A stretch of 64,000 bases of DNA from Nematostella vectensis (taxonomy: Eukaryota; Cnidaria; Anthozoa; Actiniaria; Edwardsiidae). Below, piece after piece: positions 45,675 to 51,700 of the stretch. The notes under the pieces are model-generated. The model searched no databases. It was not told the DNA's origin and was given only the letters and a program-made list of their open reading frames with translations. The translations under genes and the position numbers were made by a program. The stretch spans positions 9,654,813 through 9,718,812 of the forward strand of contig NC_064041.1 in NCBI RefSeq assembly GCF_932526225.1, given 5' to 3'. Position 1 is the first letter of the stretch. Each line of letters starts with the position of its first letter.

Positions 45675-47779
45675 GATGATTTTGATGATGGATAGTAATG
45701 TAGTGATAGTAGTGATTGATTTGCACATTGAACAATAGTTAACCCAAATATGGGCATGTATATCTAGGAACAGAATATGATTGGTTCCAATTTCATTTAT
45801 AGCATATTCGAAAATTAATCTAGTTTAGAGCTAACAGAAACTGCACGGAGCATGTTGTTCTCAAGACTAGCGGGATAATGGACACAAAATTGTAAGTAGA
45901 TAATATCCATGTATGAAAACTCAAGAACTGATTATAGTACAGAACACTAGTACATTATATATTTATCCTTATCTCATTCCAGTTGACTTCTACTACTATT
46001 CAATTATTGTGTATTTACTGGTGGCTAAACAAGCGATGTGAAACCCAGTATAGCTAATGGAATATGAAGTGTAGTGCAAAACAGTCCAGTCCTTCAAATA
46101 AAGGTTATCCCGTCAGAAGTCAATACAGTGATGATGATGATGGTAATGATGGTGGTAGTAGTGGTAGTGGTAGTGGTGATGATGGTGAAGATAGTGATTA
46201 TGATGATGATGGTGATGATGATGATGCAGGTGGTGATGGAATATTAATCATGATGATGACTTTCTTAAGTATCCCTCTGATGGGATACATCATATTCTGC
46301 AGAAAGAGGCTCCTACAATTAAAGGTGTTTCAATACCTTGACGGAAGTTTAACCTCCTTTCACTACCCTTACTATGTGCACCACTCTCACATGTTTCTGG
46401 TCTATGCGTATGTGGCAGCATTACCTTCGGCGTTTGCATCGTCCCCAGCCAAATATTCCACACTTGCTGGTGGTGGTCTTGTACGTGTGACTTGTGACTT
46501 GCACTCTTCTCGTTATGGTTCGACTGACTGCGCTCTCGCATACATGGGGGCTGTTTGTGAATGGAAGGATCAATGCCAATATGTCATTAGATTTGCCACA
46601 AAATAAGTAAATGATACAGATATTGCTAAGGCCTCTCGCGGGTAGTTAAAAATAACAAAACTAATCGAGTGCCAATTTCTAACTTACTCTTCAATATTTC
46701 CAAGGAATCGATTCGGTGGTCCGCTTGTCATAAAAGCTAAGACATCAAGTAGGACTGAACACATATACGTAAAATGGAATGGTTTGCAACTACAGTTTTT
46801 TTAGATTTCGTACCAAACCCCAAAAAAACTGCGATTTCATTTGCACGTGCGTCGCGCCTTGCCGACCAATAATATTTCATATTTATTAATGAATTTGCAA
46901 ACTAGAAGCATTGGTGATTATATTCGCAACAGATCAGATCGATCGCACGCTTTGAATGGGATACTAAACAGGTTTCAATTTGAACCATTTTTTTTTCAAA
47001 CATTCACAAGAAGAGCTTGGCTCTTTTTGCCTAGGAGATAGGGAATCCCCATGCCAGCAAATGCCAGGAAAACAACGCCACCCAACAATCGTTATATTAC
47101 ATTATTATAGTCCTTGAAGAAGTCATATTAAACTGGTCGAATACCATTGTTTGGTGGACCAATAATTATTAGAACACATTTGTATACTAGCGATGTTTCT
47201 TATTTACAAAACCACGAATTTTGAAGTGATTTTTATTTCGCTACAAGAACTTTTCTAAATATTTTATCATCTCTCGATGAACTTGAACTTTCGTTAACAT
47301 GACATACAGTACATATCTTTTATTGGGAAATGTAAAACAGCAAAACAACAGTAATTATCGGATTCTCTGATGAGTTTGTATCATTAATGTTTTATTGGCT
47401 GAAATGCATCATTTTCTCCTGCTGCTATTGAACTTTTAATCCAATTCATCGTCCACTCGTCGTGGTTCCTATATCTGATAATTGCTTTATTGGAATTTGA
47501 AAAATGGTCGTGTACAAAATGTGTGGGATCTGCGTATTATTTTTCCATATGATCAATATTTCTCTTTGATTATAATCCTTTTCTCTTAAAATGATTATTT
47601 TTTTCATTATAACACTAGTATCCCCATCAAGCGCGGCGACCCTTGGTGCGCTTGATGGAAGTAGCCAAATACAGTCTTACCTACCCGTGTCGCTTGAAGC
47701 CATTATACAGTACGTAGCTATTGGTCACGTTGATCCAGACTGCAAAGCAAAGGGCTAATAAGATGACTTTAGTACTCAT
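27253..47779 (-). CDS. Gene B: inverted paralogue of gene A, secreted EMI-EGF-sushi-coiled coil-Ig-FN3 protein
   Basis: The stop TGA is at 27255-27253. Exons from 3' to 5': 27253-27368, 27483-27671, 27875-28156, 28220-28384, 29019-29922, 30572-35103, 35423-35576, 36091-37400, 37522-37713, 38089-38262, 38782-38904, 39234-39386, 39709-39828, 40212-40334, 40736-40870, 41247-41396, 42175-42300, 42986-43078, 43325-43428, a gap in the EMI region, and a signal-peptide exon 47685-47779. About 3,080 residues are seen. Every exon after the first EGFs has a partner in gene A, most with the same length and phase. The EMI N-terminal half is not resolved. No internal stop was found, so both copies look functional. 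Function unknown; likely matrix, adhesion or recognition. Confidence 0.85.
27875..28156 (-). CDS. Gene B: first FN3 domain
   Basis: The 94-codon phase 1-1 exon has PSAPRALKAYSLSSSSVKLL, WWAPRQGHVTYYVIKYSS and LQGLAGFTVYRIRVYSAND. It is three codons shorter than the gene A exon and well diverged from it. Confidence 0.8.
28220..28384 (-). CDS. Gene B: Cys-rich exon, single unit
   Basis: The 55-codon phase 1-1 exon has CPPGMYGRSSDACALCPRGT, YQSQSGQPSCVRCARGL and ends DCIAT. It matches the first and last parts of the gene A exon at 11825-12283 and lacks two 49-residue units. A real contraction or expansion, since both ends align. Confidence 0.8.
29019..29922 (-). CDS. Gene B: Ig-domain exon
   Basis: The exon reads [38 protein letters not shown], then [20 protein letters not shown] and [13 protein letters not shown]. 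It is one codon longer than in gene A. Ig parts are close to identical; the part after the Ig domains (VNVTSCTPEQTCYRTLPS and on) is more diverged. Confidence 0.8.
30030..30500. repeat. Trinucleotide/hexanucleotide repeat in a gene B intron
   Basis: The tract is made of GATGAT, GACGAC and GGCGAT-type repeats, including a (GATGGC)n core near 30280-30345. It gives long spurious open frames on both strands (poly-Met/Thr and poly-Ile). It lies between the Ig exon and the large exon. Confidence 0.9.
30572..35103 (-). CDS. Gene B: large exon with coiled coils, about 20-residue repeats and furin-like sites
   Basis: This 4,532-base exon is four codons shorter than its gene A partner (6173-10716). 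From 5' to 3': helical region; coiled coil with [20 protein letters not shown]; the Cys cluster [26 protein letters not shown] (about 33500); the about 20-residue repeat run (about 33370 down to 32085, for example [41 protein letters not shown]); RKRNKR then [16 protein letters not shown] (about 32060-31985), two residues shorter than in A; a second coiled coil; RKKRSLED (about 31250); and the start of the Ig domain. The middle is almost identical to gene A even at silent sites; the first 150 and last 300 codons differ more. Confidence 0.8.
35423..35576 (-). CDS. Gene B: short linker exon
   Basis: The 154-base exon reads LLDRRFTCKVNGSMTG and GAPKGDQNTVHVTGDGATG, the same length and phases as gene A 5836-5989. 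The acceptor is GTTGCCAG; the donor is TTGGAG before GTCGGT. Confidence 0.65.
35588..35725. repeat. Two-copy tandem duplication just upstream of a gene B acceptor
   Basis: Two units of about 69 bp share AGATATCAATCATTTGAGAG and TATGCGCAAC. The first starts a few bases from the acceptor of exon 35423-35576 but does not include it. Confidence 0.8.
36091..37400 (-). CDS. Gene B: EGF plus unknown ectodomain
   Basis: The exon starts with [15 protein letters not shown] and CECEGTGYEGKICEKG, then an ectodomain partner of gene A 4384-5690 with one extra codon (VGTTNTG against MDTNTG). Cysteines and most sequons are kept. It ends in phase 0 at GGCGAG before GTGATT. Confidence 0.75.
37522..38262 (-). 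CDS. Gene B: two sushi domains
   Basis: Exon 38089-38262 has [18 protein letters not shown] and SQWTGEIAVC. Exon 37522-37713 has MSCPDLTSPPHTFVTIPC and KWRTSSFTC. Lengths equal those in gene A (174 and 192), while the intron is only 375 bp against 1,172 in gene A. That intron includes TC-rich sequence. Confidence 0.8.
38782..42300 (-). CDS. Gene B: seven calcium-binding EGF exons
   Basis: Exons 42175-42300 (DINECSSGSSVC), 41247-41396 (DVDECTEMSPRCRC), 40736-40870 ([13 protein letters not shown]), 40212-40334 (DINECKRNNGWC), 39709-39828 ([15 protein letters not shown]), 39234-39386 (DIDECSLRHVSG) and 38782-38904 ([12 protein letters not shown]) are all phase 1-1. The last six match gene A exons 1-6 in order. 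The last one is identical in DNA to gene A 2553-2675 as far as I can compare, while 40736-40870 is nine bases longer than its partner and ends in a repeat-derived stretch (FVLHDEENGHRC). Confidence 0.85.
38950..39190 (-). repeat. Degenerate tandem repeat in a gene B intron
   Basis: About seven units of 25-40 bp share GGTTGGTTCAGTATTGTCTA and ACGAAAGG. It lies between two EGF exons. The related gene A intron (near 2480-2550) has only one or two unit-like pieces. Confidence 0.7.
40173..40212 (-). repeat. Second copy of the 3' end of an EGF exon with its donor
   Basis: The last bases of exon 40212-40334 and the donor (AACATGTCAAG before GTGAGAGAGCG) are followed at once by a second copy (GAACGTGTCAAGGTGAGAG, reading down from about 40198). 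The unit is about 37 bp and gives two possible donors. The gene A partner has one. Confidence 0.75.
40440..40760 (-). repeat. About 98-bp tandem units covering the 3' end and donor of gene B EGF exon 40736-40870
   Basis: On the minus strand the units read TACTTCGTGCTACACGATGA, then GGGCATCGATGTGTTG, the donor GTAAGCAAACATTCG, and ATTCGGAAGCTATTCGAAAT. The copy joined to the EGF exon is the real border (40736). Three further units follow, near 40640, 40540 and 40447, with donors changed to ATAAGC or TTAAGC. Confidence 0.8.
41765..41980 (-). mobile_element. Fragment of a non-LTR retrotransposon (C-terminal tail of reverse transcriptase ORF)
   Basis: The minus strand reads TRRLRRINTSKPNTEAIKSS, VTFRGAKAWNALASVARTIE and TLGSFKTTVRRVLG. 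The R-GAKxWN-L pattern and the following SFK are typical of the end of LINE-type reverse transcriptase ORFs (CR1/L2/Jockey-like). Only the tail is present. It lies in an intron of gene B. Confidence 0.55.
42986..43428 (-). CDS. Gene B: C-terminal half of EMI domain and first EGF domain
   Basis: Exon 43325-43428 reads LVSRTYYKVATRTEHGVSLH and CCDGWRKTGSDCKTP. The Y-x-V ... CC-x-GW-x(4)-G-x-x-C pattern is the end of an EMI domain. Exon 42986-43078 reads WCRQGCSHGKCIRAHTCSCD and PGWTGNSCER, a plain EGF. They join in phase 1. The N-terminal half of the EMI domain must be on one or more exons upstream; a possible piece is just below 44152 (GFGVCSSRVSRT after CTATTTCAG), but its phase does not join directly. 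EMI plus EGF is typical of secreted multimeric proteins. Confidence 0.7.
43095..43290. repeat. ATC/GAT trinucleotide tract in a gene B intron
   Basis: Imperfect ATCATC/ATTATC repeats produce spurious open frames on both strands. It lies between the EMI exon and the first EGF exon. Confidence 0.85.
44280..44990 (+). repeat. Minisatellite of about 17-18 bp units (GTACACATCACGTCACG)
   Basis: About 40 degenerate units of the kind ACGGTACACATCACGTC run for about 700 bp in the 5' intron of gene B. Units are rich in the CACGTCA and ACGT palindromes. Open frames in it (His/Thr/Arg/Ser-rich) are artefacts. Confidence 0.9.
45076..45322 (-). CDS. Candidate alternative exon of gene B ending SYVLYNGLRRYG
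   Basis: This open exon runs from TTTAAG (acceptor, weak) to ATATGG before GTAAGT. It encodes about 81 residues, including SEYFSVSAFTDTTSSF, NFTATCVYRKGNEAKSS and GGSYVLYNGLRRYG. Its end is nearly the same as the end of the signal-peptide exon (SYVLYNGFKRHG) and uses the same phase 2 donor, so it looks like a duplicated or alternative version. Its start phase (1) does not fit splicing from the signal-peptide exon. Confidence 0.4.
45437..45715. repeat. GATGAT/GGTGGT simple repeat
   Basis: A nearly pure trinucleotide tract with alternating GAT and GGT blocks. It yields open frames in several frames on both strands (poly-His, poly-Met, poly-Ser/Pro), none of them credible genes. A smaller GAT/GGT tract lies at 46125-46250. 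Confidence 0.95.
46064..46606 (+). CDS. Unrecognised open frame, doubtful gene
   Basis: A 180-residue open frame. Its first third is acidic low complexity (poly-Asp/Gly) from a GAT/GGT tract. Its last 110 residues are of normal composition, with four spaced cysteines (VTCDLHSSRYGSTDCALAYM, GAVCEWKDQCQYV) and a stop after FATK. The Cys pattern suggests a small extracellular exon. It is on the strand opposite to gene B, within its first intron region. No family recognised. Confidence 0.2.
   Translation: MKCSAKQSSPSNKGYPVRSQYSDDDDGNDGGSSGSGSGDDGEDSDYDDDGDDDDAGGDGILIMMMTFLSIPLMGYIIFCRKRLLQLKVFQYLDGSLTSFHYPYYVHHSHMFLVYAYVAALPSAFASSPAKYSTLAGGGLVRVTCDLHSSRYGSTDCALAYMGAVCEWKDQCQYVIRFATK
47685..47779 (-). 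CDS. Gene B first coding exon: signal peptide
   Basis: ATG at 47779. The exon encodes MSTKVILLALCFAVW and then INVTNSYVLYNGFKRHG, and ends CACGG before GTAGGT (phase 2). A short basic start, a hydrophobic core of about 11 residues and a polar end fit a cleaved signal peptide. This indicates the whole protein family is secreted. The next exon is not certain. Confidence 0.65.
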
Positions 47780-48086
47780 TTTAGAGTTTGTGTCTAGGCT
47801 CTAGCTTTGCGCTGTTATTGTAGGTCTGTTAATGTTGTGTTGGTGAGACGCTTGCGTGTGCATGTTCGCGTAATCTCTGTGTACGTGCGAGTTCCTGTAG
47901 ATCTGAAGCCTTGCGTTACGTATAACAGTATATCATTTCCAAGGGCAAAGAGGGCAGATACGCAAAAGAATTGACACACAAAAAAGCAAAGGGAAGTGTT
48001 GAGCAGATATTTTCGCATTGCTCTGTTGACATGACCTTCTGTACATTCAAAAAAGGAATCTGCTTACATATTTATAAATAACTATC

Positions 48087-48199
48087 CTAGGGAATGGGGA
48101 GTGGATTGTGTCCTGAAGAGCATGCCTTTGTGCACATGGCCAGGTTGCGTACGACTTGAACTTGCATATGGCAAAGATCTATCAGTATGTACATTAATA
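48087..48199 (-). pseudogene. Likely displaced 3' end of gene C
   Basis: If the nested element and one TA are ignored, the last host codon (GTA, ending at 55247) joins in frame to this sequence. It stays open for about 36 codons (LMYILIDLCHMQVQVV and on) to TAG at 48089-48087. An open frame that continues across a 7 kb insertion supports this as the original end. It would now be unreachable unless the element is spliced out. Confidence 0.5.
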
Positions 48200-48323
48200 G
48201 CGGACTTTCGCTAAGAGATCACATGACTTTTTGTGTGAAAAACTTGCGCGCGCTCAGGCTTTTAGCGGCAAAATATAAACAAAAAGCAAATTATTAGCGC
48301 TTACGAGAAAAGCCGGAAGTTTT

Positions 48324-48715
48324 TGTTGTCGCCATTATCCGGGCTCCCTGTGTTAGAGGCCTGGTTCCGAGCTTTGCGCGGTCGCATAGCCTCGTGCAAA
48401 ACGTTTTCAGTTCGTCGAGAATTTCCTGGAGTTTTTTATTGGAGTTTTTGACCTGAATCTAATGAATATTGTATGGATTTGTTTTTGGATGGATTCCGCA
48501 CCCGTGTAAGTATCATGCGTTTGTATAATTAGCGGAAATTGCCATAATTTTCATCTTCAGTATTTGTTTATTTCAGCGAATCTCGTGGTAATTCGTGATA
48601 ATTTTGAAGTTGAAACTCGTGTAGAACTTTACCCGTGAATATCGACAAGTGGAAAATAAAAGTTGTGTTCATATCCAGAAGCATCTCATCTATCTGACCT
48701 ATCTGAATTCCAACA
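48324..48715 (+). repeat. Left LTR of BEL/Pao element
   Basis: 392 bp, from TGTTGTCGCCATTATC to TGAATTCCAACA, with TG...CA ends. I see no difference from the right LTR. Flanked by GTTTT (48319-48323). It contains AATAAAAG near its end (about 48656) as a possible poly(A) signal. The primer-binding site after it does not start with the usual TGG. Confidence 0.92.
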
Positions 48716-48734
48716 TCATTCGACGGAAGAGTAA

Positions 48735-51700
48735 ATGAACACTGAGGATTATTATCTTGGAAACATGAGTGAAAACGAAGCTAGTAGTGAAGTCGAACGA
48801 ATAGAAAGCAAGAAAAGGTCCCTAGGAGGCTACCTAGGGCGCGTGAGTATTCACATGAAAGAGCTCAAAACTTGTCTTGATGATCCCTCTAGAGCCAATG
48901 AAATACAGACAGCCTTGAATGAATTACAGTCGGCTTTGAATAACTATGAGGACTGCTATCAGTCGTACATTTTGGAAGAATTGGCAACCGATGAATTCAA
49001 CAGAGTGAAAGAGAAATTTGAAGAAACTCGTAATGAGTGTGAAACTACTACCAAATTGGCAAATGAACGTTTGAAGAAAGGAAAGTCAAACTCAACTAAG
49101 TCAAGGCTGTCTAGTAGGTCTAGGAAATTAAGAGAGAAAATAGAAATGAAAAAGCTTCTTTTGCAACAAGAAGAAGAGATAGCTCAGCATCGAATGGATC
49201 TGGAACGTAAGAAAATAGAATTGGAATATGAACAGAAAGCGAGAGCATGTAAGCTCAAGTTCCAGGTTCAAATCGCAGAAAAGGAAGCTGAGTTATTAGA
49301 AGAGAGAGGGAGTGAGTCTGATAGTTGTGTGTCAGAAGAGTATAAAGGGGATGTAGGGGTCATGCCACCCATGTCTCAAGAGGAAAAGCTAATGAAATGG
49401 ACCGAGCAATGTGACCCCATTCCTGATAATCCTAGACCAGACACACCTAAGCTAATGGAGGGCCCTTCCCATCCTAAAGACCCCATTCCTGAGAGAAAAC
49501 CCCAGATTAATGACCAAAAAGCCCCCCCTAGTAGTTATAGGAAAACCCCGTTTGGTTTTCTTCCCGTGAACAGTACTGATGTCATGTTAAAGCTGACCAT
49601 GCTCCAAGCCATGCAACCTGTTAAGTTCTCTGGGAATCCAAGTGACTTTCCTAATTTTAGGAAGAGATTGAGAGATAATTTAGAAGATGAAATTTTAAGT
49701 GATTCACAAAAGGTTGAATTCCTACCGAAGTTCCTCTCGGGGGAGGCTTTTGAAGTTGTGGAAAGGGTTTCCGGTTGCAGCTATTCAGTGATAGTTGATA
49801 TTTTGGAAGACCGATATGGGCAGCCAGCGACCGTCGCTGCTTCTTGTATTGACAATTTGACCAGAGGCCCAAGATTGAACAATCATGATTATAAGGGACT
49901 GAGGGATTTTGCAGAGCAACTTGAATCATCCTCAAAGAAACTTGTTGGGGAATATGCTATTGAAGCCAGTACCATCTCAAACATGAAACAGATAGTTAGA
50001 AGGCTTCCCCAGTATTTAGTAAATAAATGGGGTGATGTATCCTACAAGATAAGAGAAAAGGGGGGTATCCCTAAGATTTCAGATTTGGCAGATTATGTGA
50101 AGAGGCAAGCAGCCATAAAGAATGACCCAGGTTTTGTTAACCTAAGCATGAGTGAGAACAAGGGTGGTGGTGATAAAAGACCCGAGCAGGGTGGGAAAGG
50201 CAAGAACTACCAGAAACAGACTTCTGTCTTTAAAACAGACATGGAAGGCTCACCCCCTGAAACTACTATGGGTAAACAAGCCCCAATTAAGACCTGTCCT
50301 TGCTGTCAAGGAGAACATAGGCTTTCAGACTGTGCAAATTTCAAGGGAAGGGACTTACCCGGCCGTTGGCGACTGGTAAAGGAGAAGAGATTGTGTCATA
50401 TATGCCTTAGGCCAGGACATATGAGGGACAGATGCCATACAACCACTTTTTGTAACTGCAAAAGTGAGCGAAAACACCACACCTTGTTACATAACCCCCC
50501 TAGAGCTAAAGATGACCCTCCCAAAGAACTTAACTCGAGCGCAGGGGAGGGGACAACCGAGGGACCCCCTAGAAGAGACCATGCTCAGGGCACCCGGGGT
50601 GGGGAGCCACACAGGCAAACCGAGCAATACGCAACATTTTCTGAAAGAGCCACGGGGACGGTGTTACTACATGTTGTACCAGTTAAATTGATTGCCCCAA
50701 ATGGGAACTCTCTGACAACGTATGGGCTACTGGATAATGGCTCAAGAGGAACTATGATAAGCTCGGAGGTTTCAGCGAAACTCGAACCTAAAGGTCATAC
50801 TGAGGAAATATCCATCACCACCATGATGGGAAGTAGTAAGGAACAGATAGAGGTTGTGGAGTTTGAACTGCAACACGCAAGTGGTGAAGGGGATAGAATT
50901 CCCGTAACTGAGGGTTTGGTAACGAAGAAATTCAATGTCAACGAAAAGTGTCTTCCTAAAGATATTGACAGAGATGCACACCCGCATCTGAGGGATATTG
51001 AGATTCCCTCGGTAGACATGCCTAAGGTTTCGGTTCTGATAGGAAAGGACGTTGGCTATGCGCATGAGGTGTTTGAAGTGCGTAGACCAGCGACGAAAGC
51101 CAGTGATTTGAAGGCTTTGAGAGGTCCTCTTGGATGGGTAATTACAGGAACCCTTCAAGGGGAGACCTCATGCAAGGAAGTAAACCTGAACTTTGCTGAT
51201 TATAAGAAAGAACTTCAGCATCAGATTGAGCGGTTCTGGGACTTGGAGAGTTTCGGTACAAAGAGTGTTGGGACGGACAAGGGATCCCCAAGTTTTATAT
51301 CGCACCATCTGTCCAGGGAAGACAGGAAGGCTATCGATAAGTTGGAGAAGACCATTACTAAGCGTGATGGTCACTATGAAACAGGCCTCCTGTGGCGGGA
51401 TGATGATGTGACCCTACCTAATAACCGGAATGAAGCCGACAAAAGACTGAATAGTCTGAAGCGTAAGTTTTCACGAGAGCCTGGATTGGAGGAGAAGTAT
51501 CGAGCAGCCATGGAGAAGTATATCACTAAAGGGCATGCACGCAAACTCAGCCCAGAAGAAGCACAAGAGACTGGACCGAGAACTTGGTACTTACCTCATT
51601 TTGCAGTGACGAATATCAACAAACCTGGTAAGCTGAGGATAATTTTTGATGCTGCATCAGAGTACCAAGGTACTTCGTTGAATAAGAACTTGTTACATGG

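Larger units (their letters stand above)
43429..47684 (-). other. Long 5' intron region of gene B with arrays and unresolved exons
   Basis: About 4.3 kb lie between the EMI exon and the signal-peptide exon. They hold a partial EMI exon candidate near 44119-44152, the GTACACATCACGTCACG array (44280-44990), an orphan exon candidate (45076-45322), GAT/GGT tracts (45437-45715 and 46125-46250) and a plus-strand open frame (46064-46606). Part of the EMI coding sequence must be here or alternative exons are used. Confidence 0.5.

Noticed and set aside
45324..45757. Open frames on both strands (poly-His, poly-Ile, poly-Ser, poly-Met)
   Set aside because: They come from a GAT/GGT trinucleotide tract.
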